The translations under genes and the position numbers were made by a program. From Bog-756 sp963839925 (lineage in GTDB: Bacteria; Actinomycetota; Acidimicrobiia; Acidimicrobiales; RAAP-2): 64,000 nucleotides of DNA. The DNA lies in contig CAWIWV010000001.1 of NCBI GenBank assembly GCA_963839925.1, forward strand, positions 124,001-188,000, written 5' to 3'. The notes under the pieces are model-generated. The model saw nothing but the letters and a program-made list of their open reading frames with translations, ran no database searches and was not told the DNA's origin. Shown one piece after another: positions 25,026 to 33,179 of the stretch; the stretch's first letter is position 1, and each line of letters starts with the position of its first letter.

Positions 25026-25538
25026 ATGGTGCTCCATCTCTCCCGCGGCGGCTTCGATCCGAAGGAGCACCAGTTCGTCCGGCAGCTGAACGATGCCTAC
25101 CCCGAGTTTCGCAATGCCTACACCCGTTTGGTGCTCATCTCGACCGACAATCAGCTCAACATCAACGAGTTCCGGGACGCTCTGGGCGCGACGTGGCCAT
25201 TTCTCTCCGATCCCGATCGCACGATCCAACAGGACCTGGACATCCAGGAGTACACCGACGAGCCCCACGATCCGATGATCCCCCACACCTTCGTCCTCGA
25301 GCCGGGGCTGAAGATCTCCAAGATCTACAACGGCTACTGGTACTGGGGTCGGCCCACGATGTCCGAGCTGCACGTCGATCTTCGGGCCGTCTTCGAGCGG
25401 ATCCGGCCGGACTTCGACCTCGGGTCTCCAGGGCTGCGGGAGGCCTGGGAACGAGGGGACCGCGACCGATTCCTCGTCGACACCCTGGAGGAACCGATCC
25501 GCTACACGGAAGGGAAGAGCATCGGCATCAAGCGCTGA
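25026..25538 (+). CDS. Cysteine-less peroxiredoxin/thioredoxin-fold protein; native start blocked by stop at codon 2
   Basis: The protein-like frame starts well before 25026: REGATFPDYELADQSGVRRK is a typical AhpC/TSA N-terminus. In that frame GGAGG is followed by ATG at 24924 and immediately by TGA at 24927. The first usable start is therefore the internal ATG at 25026, which removes the first strand of the fold. The body (VLHLSRGGF... RLVLISTDN... WPFLSDPDRTIQQDL... HTFVLEPGLKI) is redoxin-like, but the peroxidatic Cys position reads GGF and no Cys occurs anywhere. It may be a non-catalytic redoxin-fold protein, or a pseudogene just inactivated at codon 2. Confidence 0.65.
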   Translation: MVLHLSRGGFDPKEHQFVRQLNDAYPEFRNAYTRLVLISTDNQLNINEFRDALGATWPFLSDPDRTIQQDLDIQEYTDEPHDPMIPHTFVLEPGLKISKIYNGYWYWGRPTMSELHVDLRAVFERIRPDFDLGSPGLREAWERGDRDRFLVDTLEEPIRYTEGKSIGIKR

Positions 25539-25614
25539 CCGGCAGAGGATGGCCAGAGTGCAAGGTGGTGACCCAGGCGCGAGAATGAGCCGGAGCCGGC
25601 CAGAGGAGACACCG

Positions 25615-25686
25615 ATGTCCACCGTCGACGTAAAGACCGGCCAGAGCGGGCACGACCCGCGCCGCATCCTGGTGGCGCCCCGGTGA
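25615..25686 (+). CDS. Possible 23-aa leader peptide overlapping the reductase start
   Basis: ATG at 25615 with AGAGGAG upstream opens MSTVDVKTGQSGHDPRRILV and ends APR-TGA at 25684-25686. The stop overlaps the GTG start of the next gene (GTGA). The good ribosome site belongs to this short frame; the reductase GTG has none of its own, so coupling through the leader is plausible. No homology is recognised. Confidence 0.4.
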   Translation: MSTVDVKTGQSGHDPRRILVAPR

Positions 25687-27020
25687 GCCACTTCGACGCG
25701 ATCGTGTTGGGCGGAGGCGCACCGGGCGAACATTGCGCCGCTGCGATCGCCGAGCGGGGGCTTCGGGTGGCGGTCGTCGAGCGCGAGCTGGTCGGTGGCG
25801 AGTGCTCGTACTGGGCCTGTATCCCGTCGAAGAGCCTTCTGCGGCCCGGCGAAGCGGTCCACGGCGCCCGCGACGTCGGGGCAGACGCCATGGTCAACGT
25901 GCAGGCCGCCCTGGACTGGCGGGACTACATGGTCTCCAACTGGTCGGATGCAGGACAGGAACGGTGGCTCGACGATCGGGGCATCACACTGATCCGCGGG
26001 GCAGGTCGGTTGGCCGGCCCCGGTGTCGTCGAGGTGGACGGCATCGCGCACTCCGCCGAGCACGTCGTCATTGCCACCGGCTCGGATCCGGTCACACCAC
26101 CGATCCCCGGCCTACGTGATCTCGAGGACGTCTGGGGCACCCGGGAGGCGACCTCGATGAAGGTGGTTCCCCGTCGCCTGATCGTCCTCGGTGGCGGGGC
26201 CGCAGGCGTCGAGCTCGCCCAAGTGGTGCGACGGTTCGGTGGCGAGGTGGTCCTCGTCGAAGGTGCAGATCGGGTGCTCGCCCGGGAGGCCGCCCCGCTC
26301 GGCGAGGGACTCGGCGAGGCGCTCCGCAAGGACGGGATCGAGCTGCGCCTCGGGCTCAACGCCACCGAGGCCCTTCGGGACGGTGACGATTACGTGCTGA
26401 AGCTGTCGGACGGCTCGACAGTGCAAGGGGAGCGACTCCTGGTCTCGACCGGTCGCCGTCCCCGAGTCGCCGACATCGGGCTGGAGACGGTCGGCGTCGA
26501 GGCAAACCCGCACGGGATCAGCGTCGACGAGTACCTGCGTGCCGGTGAAGGGATCTGGGCGATCGGCGACGTGAACGGGATCTGGCCGTTGACCCATGTG
26601 GGTGAGTACGAAGGTGATGTCGTCGCGGCGAACATCGCCGGAGAGAAACGGCCGGCCAACTACGACGCCGTGCCGCGGGTCACCTACACCGATCCGCAGG
26701 CGGCCGCGGTGGGCGCCGTGGACGGAACCTACAGCACCACCACCCTCTTGTCCGAGGTGCCCAAGAGTGCAACGTATTCGCACGCGTACGCCGAGTCGAA
26801 CTGGTTCCTGACGTTGTTGAGCGATGGTGAGCTCCTGACCGGTGCCTACGCGCTCGGACCCGAGGCCGGTGAGTGGTTGCAGCAGGCGACCCTCGCCATA
26901 CGCGCCAAGGTGCCGCTCGATGTGCTGACCGACACCATCCAACCCTTCCCGAGCTTCTCGAGCATCTTCGACCAGGCGTTCAAAGCGCTCCGTGCGGAGA
27001 TCGCCAAACAGACGAGGTAA
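25683..27020 (+). CDS. FAD-dependent pyridine nucleotide-disulfide oxidoreductase (Lpd/MerA-like)
   Basis: 445 residues. FAD Rossmann motif VLGGGAPGEHCA, redox-active disulfide GGECSYWACIPSKSLLRP (Cys41, Cys46), NAD(P) motif LGGGAAGVELAQVVRRFGGE, second FAD motif IWAIGDVNG, and a dimerisation domain. The His-Glu pair of true lipoamide dehydrogenases (HAHPT) is replaced by TIQPFPSFSS, so a role outside 2-oxoacid complexes is likely. It starts by GTG overlapping the stop of a 23-codon leader and is followed after 3 bp by a VOC protein. Confidence 0.85.
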   Translation: MSHFDAIVLGGGAPGEHCAAAIAERGLRVAVVERELVGGECSYWACIPSKSLLRPGEAVHGARDVGADAMVNVQAALDWRDYMVSNWSDAGQERWLDDRGITLIRGAGRLAGPGVVEVDGIAHSAEHVVIATGSDPVTPPIPGLRDLEDVWGTREATSMKVVPRRLIVLGGGAAGVELAQVVRRFGGEVVLVEGADRVLAREAAPLGEGLGEALRKDGIELRLGLNATEALRDGDDYVLKLSDGSTVQGERLLVSTGRRPRVADIGLETVGVEANPHGISVDEYLRAGEGIWAIGDVNGIWPLTHVGEYEGDVVAANIAGEKRPANYDAVPRVTYTDPQAAAVGAVDGTYSTTTLLSEVPKSATYSHAYAESNWFLTLLSDGELLTGAYALGPEAGEWLQQATLAIRAKVPLDVLTDTIQPFPSFSSIFDQAFKALRAEIAKQTR

Positions 27021-27023
27021 CAG

Positions 27024-27473
27024 ATGTCCGACTCCGCACCGCCTCCGGACAGAATCGTCCTCGCCCACTTCATCGTGTCCGCCGATGTGGAACGCTCCCG
27101 TCGCTTCTACACCGAAGTGCTGGGCGGCAGGCTCGCATTCTCCGGGCCGGGCGGCCTGACCTACGTCGCGCTCTCCAACAGCTGGATCATCATCAACGTC
27201 GGTGGAGGCCCGACCGACGACAAGCCCGAAGTCACGCTCGAGACACCGGGTGAACTCAACCGGGTGAGCAGTTTCCTCAACATTCGGGTCGCCGACATCC
27301 ATGCGGTCTACGACCTGTGGACCTCACGTGGCGCGCAGTTCTTGACGCCACCGAAGCAGCACCAGTACGAGATCCGTTGCTACCTCCGCGATCCCGACGG
27401 CCACCTGATCGAGGTCGGGCAGACGACCGATTTCGAGGGGGACTGGACGCCCGAGCACTGGCCGTCGAGCTGA
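27024..27473 (+). CDS. VOC-superfamily (glyoxalase/bleomycin-resistance-like) protein
   Basis: 149 residues with two beta-alpha-beta-beta-beta modules: HFIVSADVERSRRFYTEVLG then GLTYVALSNSWIIINVGG, and VADIHAVYDLWTSRGAQFLT then EIRCYLRDPDGHLIEVGQT. The final Glu (LIEV) and the first-strand His match metal ligands of this fold. Substrates range from methylglyoxal to aromatic diols and antibiotics; none can be chosen. It is probably co-transcribed with the reductase 3 bp upstream. Confidence 0.85.
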   Translation: MSDSAPPPDRIVLAHFIVSADVERSRRFYTEVLGGRLAFSGPGGLTYVALSNSWIIINVGGGPTDDKPEVTLETPGELNRVSSFLNIRVADIHAVYDLWTSRGAQFLTPPKQHQYEIRCYLRDPDGHLIEVGQTTDFEGDWTPEHWPSS

Positions 27474-27509
27474 GCACCGGGGTGCGGCCCTCGACGTTTC
27501 GAGTCGGAG

Positions 27510-28499
27510 TCAGAACTTCCCGAGTTCGCGCAGCCAGGCGGTCGTGGCGATCAACCCGTCGTCGAGGCTGATCGGGTCGTAGCCCAGGCGCTTGTAGGTC
27601 TTCGACTCCTCGAGCGAGCGTCGGACCCGCTTGTCTTTTGCTGCCTTTGCGGCGATGGTCACCAGCGTGGGGCCGAAGACCTTGGCGAGCTCGGGATCGT
27701 CCGACGGTTCGATGTCTTCGACCCGGTGGTCCATACCGGCGAGTTCACAGATCCGGCTACAGGCGACGGCCGTGCTCACGACGTCTTCCGGCCGGCCGTC
27801 GAGCATGTAGCGCTCCCCGGCGACCCCGCGGTCGAGTGCCAGGATGCAACCTCTGGCGATGTCGTCGGCGAACACCCAGCTCACCGGGAACTTCAAGTAC
27901 GACTGGATGCGCTGTCGCAGCGCCGAGAGCAACACCCGGTTGAAGCTGGTCCGGCCCAACGCGTTGCTCGCGACCGGCGAGGGACCGAAGATGGCGCCCG
28001 GGTGGGTGGTCACCACGTCCTGCCCGGCAGCGGCTCGGGCCATGGCGTCCTCGAATGCGGCCATTTTGGTGACGGTGTACGGGTCGGAGCTCGGGTTCTT
28101 CGAGACAGGTGCGTCTTCGCGTTCGAGGCCACCCGAGGTGTCGAAGAAGGTGCCGGTGCTGACGGCCACCACTCGGCGCATACCCAGACGCTCGCCGGCG
28201 TCCAAGACGTGCTTGGTGCCGTCCACGTTGACAGCCTTGAAGGACTCGAGATCCTGACTCGCCCCTCCGAGGAGTGCGGCGCTGTGAATGGCCGAATCGC
28301 AGCCGGTGGCAGCTCGGAGCACGTCGTCGGCACTGGTGACGTCGCCGGTGACCACGTCGACTCCCAGCGCGACGAGGGGGTCGGTGTCCGCTCCTTCCCG
28401 TGCGAGGGCCCGGACCGTGTCTCCCCGCTCGAGCAGAAGCTTGCAGATGTTGGCGCCGGCGAGGCCGGTGGCGCCGGTGACGAGAACGGTCTCGCTCAC
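27510..28499 (-). CDS. Extended-SDR NAD(P)-dependent epimerase/dehydrogenase
   Basis: 329 residues. TGATGLAGANICKLL glycine loop, DVTSADDV, HSAAL, catalytic Ser in VAVSTGTFFD and the extended-SDR Tyr/Lys as DPYTVTKMAAFE. After the active site, HPGAIFGPSP and WVFADDIARGCI match the substrate-binding half of 3-beta-hydroxysteroid dehydrogenase/dihydroflavonol-reductase-like members. The substrate is unknown. It overlaps the upstream CMD gene by 4 bp (ATGA) and is translated with it. Confidence 0.82.
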   Translation of the reverse strand: MSETVLVTGATGLAGANICKLLLERGDTVRALAREGADTDPLVALGVDVVTGDVTSADDVLRAATGCDSAIHSAALLGGASQDLESFKAVNVDGTKHVLDAGERLGMRRVVAVSTGTFFDTSGGLEREDAPVSKNPSSDPYTVTKMAAFEDAMARAAAGQDVVTTHPGAIFGPSPVASNALGRTSFNRVLLSALRQRIQSYLKFPVSWVFADDIARGCILALDRGVAGERYMLDGRPEDVVSTAVACSRICELAGMDHRVEDIEPSDDPELAKVFGPTLVTIAAKAAKDKRVRRSLEESKTYKRLGYDPISLDDGLIATTAWLRELGKF

Positions 28500-29086
28500 G
28501 CCGTCACCTGCTCGGTCGACTCGTCCGCGTAGGCGGTGTCCACCTGGTCGGGATCGAAGGTGATCACCGGGGGAGAGGTGCCGAAGGGATCGAGGGTGTG
28601 GATGAACCGGTGGGTACCCATGGTGGTTGCACAGGTGAAGCCCAACTCGATGATCTGCGCGGCGGTGAACACCTCGCCGAGGCGACGGTAGACCTCATCG
28701 TCGATGGCGTGGTGGTCGGCCGAGAGCAGATCGAGGAACTCGATGGCCATCCGCTCCTGCGCGGTGAGGTCGGAGTGGCCGGGCGTGAGCAGGCAGGCGA
28801 CGTCCTCGTCCGTGATGGAGTCGTGCTTGCGGGACTGCATGCACGGCTGGCACTCGCCCAGTTGGGCGCTCCGGATCCGGATGAGCTCGATGATGCGCGG
28901 TCCGAGGAGGGTGTTCTTGCCGAAGGCACTGCGGGCCATGCTGGTCTGGATGATCTGCGCGGTCCGGTAGGAGAAGATCTGCAGAGGGATGGGGGTGGCG
29001 TAGGTGCCGTCGGCCACTCCCTCTTCGATGATCCGGCGAGGTTCCTCGGCCAGCTGGTCCATCGGAATCGGCTCGATGCGTGGCAT
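28496..29086 (-). CDS. Carboxymuconolactone decarboxylase (CMD)-family protein
   Basis: 196 residues. It holds the CMD/AhpD core ELIRIRSAQLGECQPCMQSR, with a CxxC pair and a following His in the redox-relay arrangement, then EFLDLLSADHHAIDDE and LGFTCATTMGTHRFI. AhpD-like members use the CxxC to reduce peroxides; others decarboxylate lactones. The C-terminus is extended and acidic. It is the first gene of a two-gene unit with the extended SDR, with a plausible promoter at 29158-29185. A paralogue without CxxC is at 61511. Confidence 0.85.
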   Translation of the reverse strand: MPRIEPIPMDQLAEEPRRIIEEGVADGTYATPIPLQIFSYRTAQIIQTSMARSAFGKNTLLGPRIIELIRIRSAQLGECQPCMQSRKHDSITDEDVACLLTPGHSDLTAQERMAIEFLDLLSADHHAIDDEVYRRLGEVFTAAQIIELGFTCATTMGTHRFIHTLDPFGTSPPVITFDPDQVDTAYADESTEQVTA

Positions 29087-29157
29087 AGCAATTCCCCTCC
29101 CGACCGGTTGACCGGCCGTTCTCTCTCACCCGCGTCGACGCAGGTTCTGCCTTCGAA

Positions 29158-29185
29158 CCTATAAGGATCGCGGTCCTGTTGTCCA
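29158..29185 (-). promoter_or_regulatory. Candidate sigma-70-type promoter for the CMD/SDR operon
   Basis: On the minus strand TGGACA and TATAGG are separated by 16 bp, placing transcription start about 65 bp before the ATG at 29086. The spacing and boxes fit a housekeeping promoter; no experimental support. Confidence 0.4.
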
Positions 29186-29262
29186 TGACGCCCGTGTCAG
29201 TGAGTGTTGGCGGCAATCCCCCTGTTCCGAGGCGGGCGAGCGGTTGCGCAGACCGGGTCCCA

Positions 29263-29268
29263 TACGAT
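29263..29268 (+). promoter_or_regulatory. Candidate -10 box for a leaderless MFS transcript
   Basis: TACGAT lies six bases before GTG at 29275, the distance expected when transcription begins at the start codon. There is no Shine-Dalgarno, which fits leaderless translation, common in actinobacteria. Confidence 0.4.
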
Positions 29269-29274
29269 TGTCGA

Positions 29275-30636
29275 GTGCCTCCCGATCTGCCCGGCCACCT
29301 GAGCGCCGCCGGCTCCACAGCAGAAAGTGACTCCGACCTCGGCGTCAGCCTCGAGGAGATCGAGGATGCCGTACTCGACGGCGACAGCCCGATCGGCCCG
29401 AAGCGGGGGACGGCGAGAGCAGCCCTTGGTCACCGCACCTTCCGGGTGGTGTTCCTCGGCTTCTTCGCCTCCAACGTCGGCACCTGGATGCAGAACGTCG
29501 TGCTGGGCGCCTACGCCTACGACCTCACCCATTCGAGCACGTTCGTCGGCGTCATCATCTTCGCCCAGCTCGGGCCCACCCTGATCTTCCCCATGGTGGG
29601 CGGGTTGATCGCCGACAAGGTGGACCGAAAGAAGTTCTTGATCCTGCTCTCCTTGGAGCAACTGGTGTTCTCGCTCGGTGTGGCGTGGGTGGTGGCGGCA
29701 CCCGATCCGTCGCACGTCCTGTTGGTCGTGATGGTCGTCATGGTGGGGATCGGGAGCGCAATGTTCGGACCGGCCTACTCTGCTTTGCTCCCGATGCTGG
29801 TCGGCCGGGAAGATCTGAACGGGGCGATCTCCCTCAACTCCGCCCAGATGAACGGATCGAGAGTGATCGGCCCGATCATCGGAGGGCTGCTCTACCCGCT
29901 GATCGGCCCGGCCTGGATCTTCGTCATCAATGCTGCCACCTACCTCTTCGTCGTCGGAGCGTTGCTGACCGTCACCCTGCCGTTGATCGCCTCGACCAAC
30001 GTGCACGGGAGCCGCTGGCGTGAGCTCTTTGCCGGAGTGAAGGTTGCCCGGGACGACCGCATCGTGGGGAAGTCGCTCGTCACGGTGTGCGCATTCTCGT
30101 TGCTCGCACTGGCCTTCATCGGCCAGATGCCGGTCGTCGCCGCCCACAACCTCGGGATCCCACCGACCTCCGCCAGCTACGGGGTCCTCTATGCGTGCTT
30201 CGGGACGGGCGCCCTGGTCGGCGCCATTTCCATCGGCACGGTCTTCGCCCAGGTGTCGAAACCGGCGATCGTGCGGGTATGTCTCCTCTGTTACGCGGTA
30301 TTCCTGACCGTCTTCGCGCTGCTTCGGGAGGCGACGGCCGCGTACATCGTCGTCGCGGTGCTGGGTGCCTTCTACTTCGCCTTCATCACCGCTCTGAACA
30401 CCACTATGCAGGCACGACTCGACAATGAGGTGCGAGGAAGGGTGATGGCTCTCTGGATGATGGGGTTCGGTGGCACGGTCGGTGTGGGAAACCTGGTCGC
30501 CGGCCCGATCGTGGCCGCTGTCGGCATCACCAACGTGCTGCTCTTCGGCGCCGGAGTCGCACTGCTGCTCGCCTGGTACGCAGACTTGAGGGAATCGGCC
30601 AAGAAGACCGAGACGCTCGAGTTCGGACTGGCTTGA
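29275..30636 (+). CDS. MFS transporter (EntS/MFS_3-type exporter)
   Basis: I favour GTG at 29275 because TACGAT sits just upstream; the frame can be extended to 29179, but that would overlap the divergent promoter. About 450 residues with a ~50-residue cytosolic acidic N-terminus and 12 predicted helices. The MFS motif A-like loop GLIADKVDRKKFL follows helix 2, and MQNVVLGAYAYDLT and NSAQMNGSRVIGPIIGG are typical of the enterobactin-exporter-like group. It likely exports a small hydrophobic compound by proton antiport. No cognate regulator is adjacent. Confidence 0.85.
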   Translation: MPPDLPGHLSAAGSTAESDSDLGVSLEEIEDAVLDGDSPIGPKRGTARAALGHRTFRVVFLGFFASNVGTWMQNVVLGAYAYDLTHSSTFVGVIIFAQLGPTLIFPMVGGLIADKVDRKKFLILLSLEQLVFSLGVAWVVAAPDPSHVLLVVMVVMVGIGSAMFGPAYSALLPMLVGREDLNGAISLNSAQMNGSRVIGPIIGGLLYPLIGPAWIFVINAATYLFVVGALLTVTLPLIASTNVHGSRWRELFAGVKVARDDRIVGKSLVTVCAFSLLALAFIGQMPVVAAHNLGIPPTSASYGVLYACFGTGALVGAISIGTVFAQVSKPAIVRVCLLCYAVFLTVFALLREATAAYIVVAVLGAFYFAFITALNTTMQARLDNEVRGRVMALWMMGFGGTVGVGNLVAGPIVAAVGITNVLLFGAGVALLLAWYADLRESAKKTETLEFGLA

Positions 30637-30680
30637 GAGAACGCTGCTGATCACACCCGAACAGGAGGTGGGAGACGACA

Positions 30681-31802
30681 ATGAGGACCGGGTGGAGGCT
30701 GATCTCCCTTCGTGTCGTGGTGGTGGCCTGTTTCGCCACGTTGGTCGTCGGTGCATTGTCGGTCTCCTCCTCTTCCTCTGGCTCGGCGTCCTCGGCAGTG
30801 GTCGGTCCCGCCTCTTCGGGTGCGGTCGCCCAGGTTTCGTTGCCGAAAACCCTCGAGGCCTGGATCTATCCGTCGTCGGCCGGCCAGCCGGCGTGTGACA
30901 CCTCGTCGGAGTTGACCGCAATAGCTGCCCACCCGATCGCGATCCTGAAGCCGGAGTACTTCTACGTCAGCAACGGTGGACAGGTCGTCGAGGAGACGGC
31001 GGCCGATGGACTCCCGTGCAACGGCTTCAGCGCCGCCAACCTGGCCAAGGTGAGGGCCGCTGCCAAGCGGATCTACGTCACCGTGTCCGCCGGTTCAGCC
31101 GGTGTCGCGGCACTGCTGGACACCTCAGCTCGTCGAACGGCAGGTGAGCAGGCCATCGAGCGCTTCGTGTCGGCCAACGATCTCAACGGCGTGGACCTCG
31201 ACTTCGAACCGAACCAGTGGGACGCGAGCGACTGGCACGGCTTCGTGTCCTTCATGTCGGCCATCGCCACCTCCTTCCGGGGCTCGGGACGGACCGTGGA
31301 GGTCGACCTCGATGCGTTCACCGGCACACCGTGGGACGCCGAGCGGTACGCCAACGTGGCCAGCGCCGGTGCTCACCTGGTGGTGATGGCCTACGACGAC
31401 GAGTACGCCGTCCCCTGCGCGCCGATTACCCCGTATGCATGGCTGAAGGCGGTGACCACCTACGCCAAGGGCCAGGTTCCACGCAGCGATCTGACCATCG
31501 GCATGCCCTCTTATGGCTACTTCACCACCATCTGCAGCCAGATCGCCCACCTCACCGACAACGTGGCCTACGTGAACATGGAGATGAAGCCCGGGTTCCC
31601 GACCACCACGTCAGCTGCCAACGCGGTGCGGGACCCTGCCTCGGGGGAACTCCGATGGGTGTCGGGGGGAACCCACTACGACGTTGTCGACGCATCGGCG
31701 CTCAACGACAAGCTGGCGGTGGTCGAGTACATGGGCATCAGCGACGTCTCGGTGTGGAGCCTCGGTGGTCAGCCCTGGTTCAACGGGAACCCCTCGAGGT
31801 GA
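30681..31802 (+). CDS. Secreted GH18-like glycoside hydrolase
   Basis: 373 residues; ATG with AGGAGGTGGGA. Signal peptide with a Ser-rich mature N-terminus. The GH18 barrel shows LEAWIYPS at strand 1, KRIYVTVSAGSAG at strand 3, NGVDLDFEPNQW with catalytic Asp and Glu kept (first Asp of DxxDxDxE is Asn), VVMAYDDEY and a closing VSVWSLGGQPW. A substrate of the GlcNAc-polymer type is expected; it could also be a spore/wall-lysin homologue. It has no stalk, unlike the GH18 protein at the left end of the window. Confidence 0.82.
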   Translation: MRTGWRLISLRVVVVACFATLVVGALSVSSSSSGSASSAVVGPASSGAVAQVSLPKTLEAWIYPSSAGQPACDTSSELTAIAAHPIAILKPEYFYVSNGGQVVEETAADGLPCNGFSAANLAKVRAAAKRIYVTVSAGSAGVAALLDTSARRTAGEQAIERFVSANDLNGVDLDFEPNQWDASDWHGFVSFMSAIATSFRGSGRTVEVDLDAFTGTPWDAERYANVASAGAHLVVMAYDDEYAVPCAPITPYAWLKAVTTYAKGQVPRSDLTIGMPSYGYFTTICSQIAHLTDNVAYVNMEMKPGFPTTTSAANAVRDPASGELRWVSGGTHYDVVDASALNDKLAVVEYMGISDVSVWSLGGQPWFNGNPSR

Positions 31803-31808
31803 CAGTGG

Positions 31809-33152
31809 TCAGTTCGACCTGGCTTCCTTGCCGGCTCGCATCGCCTCGTACTCATCGAAGGAGCTGTTGACGTACTGCAGAGTCTCGGGTGACATGCGGT
31901 GGAATTTCTTTCGGTCGTACCAGATCGTCACCACCGCGCCGACGATCACCCAGAGCACCAGCTCCACCGCGATGACGGTCAATGACCTCCCGAGGCCTGC
32001 ATCGAGCCTGCCGTCGAAGTAGAGAAGGGCCCGATTGCCGTCGACGATCTGTCGTAACGGCTCGAACCGTGCCGCAAAACGGAAGAAGCCGGAGAGCGCC
32101 TGGAGCGGGACCGTCCCACCCGACGAGGCCAACGCCAGGTAGACGAACACCAGCAGCGCCACCAGCTGTCCGAGTGTGCCGAGGGTCGCGAAGAGAACCA
32201 GTGTGCCGATGGCGACGCAGATGGCCGCAAAGGATGCGAACAGCCAGAGTGTCACCGGGTCCGGAGCGTCCATTTTCAGGATGCCGACCGCTCCGAGCAC
32301 CATGAGCCCGGTGAGCACCGGCGCCAGGACCAGCGCCATGCCCCATTTGGCCAGCAGGGTCTGCCAGCGGGTGATCGGGACCGGACGTCGCTGACTCCAC
32401 TTGGGACCGATCTCGGTGGTCGCGTATCCGAGGGCCGAGTCGGCCGACGAGTTCACGATGGTGGCACCGAGGAAACCACACATCAAACTCAGCAACGAGA
32501 CGTAGAACGCGCTGAGTCCGAGCGCCGAGTGTGGAGGCAGTGGCCGGTAGACGACGTCGGACTGGGTCACCGGATCAGCGAGGCGAGCGCGCGTCTGCGC
32601 ACTCGGGTGGCTCGCTGCACTCAGCTGGAGAAGGGTCTTGCCGATCGTTCGAGACACAGCTTCGAGCGCGGGCTGAAGGACCCCGGTGGCCAGACCGGTG
32701 CCGATCGAGCCGAGTCGCTGGTTGGCGTTCACTGTGATCGTCGGCGTCGTGCTCTGCGCGGGACCGACGCCGGCGAGTGAGAGGAGTGAGCCGGTGAAGT
32801 CGGCCGGAATGACCACGGTGGCGTAGTCGGCCCCCTTGTTCATCCGCTCCTGCGCTTCCTGCCAGGTGACGACGTTCAGATCGAGCCGCTTGCTGACCGC
32901 CGGGGTGCCGGTCAGCCCGACGACCACCTTCTGCCCGACGTCGATGCGCTGCCCGGACACCGAGGCTCCCCGGTCCTGGTTCACGATCAGGACCGGCAGG
33001 CCGTTGAGGTGGGAGACCGGATCGACGACCGAACCGAAGTAGATGAGTGTCATCAGGAAGACCACGACCGAAGCGAGGACCAGCGGGGTGATCCAGATCT
33101 TTCCGGTCCGGAGGAGTCGAGCTGCCTTCGGCGGCGGTCGATCCGTGCTCAC
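31809..33152 (-). CDS. YhgE/Pip- or DUF3533-type membrane protein (ABC-2-like)
   Basis: 447 residues. One N-terminal helix (residues ~20-42) is followed by a large extracytoplasmic domain (PVLIVNQDRGASVSGQRIDV... YATVVIPADFTGSL). A C-terminal block of about five helices follows (LSAFYVSLLSLMCGFLGATI, GMALVLAPVLTGLMVLGAVG, and on) with an ABC-2-like layout. Similar proteins are phage-infection/ESX-associated proteins or drug-export permeases. No ATP-binding partner is next to it, so its energy source is unclear. It is convergent with the GH18 gene, 6 bp apart. Confidence 0.75.
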   Translation of the reverse strand: MSTDRPPPKAARLLRTGKIWITPLVLASVVVFLMTLIYFGSVVDPVSHLNGLPVLIVNQDRGASVSGQRIDVGQKVVVGLTGTPAVSKRLDLNVVTWQEAQERMNKGADYATVVIPADFTGSLLSLAGVGPAQSTTPTITVNANQRLGSIGTGLATGVLQPALEAVSRTIGKTLLQLSAASHPSAQTRARLADPVTQSDVVYRPLPPHSALGLSAFYVSLLSLMCGFLGATIVNSSADSALGYATTEIGPKWSQRRPVPITRWQTLLAKWGMALVLAPVLTGLMVLGAVGILKMDAPDPVTLWLFASFAAICVAIGTLVLFATLGTLGQLVALLVFVYLALASSGGTVPLQALSGFFRFAARFEPLRQIVDGNRALLYFDGRLDAGLGRSLTVIAVELVLWVIVGAVVTIWYDRKKFHRMSPETLQYVNSSFDEYEAMRAGKEARSN

Positions 33153-33179
33153 GGTGAGAGGGTAGGCGAATCGATGCGC

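Noticed and set aside
29197..30921. 574-codon minus-strand frame over the MFS gene
   Set aside because: Low-complexity D/H/R-rich shadow; the plus strand has clear MFS motifs.
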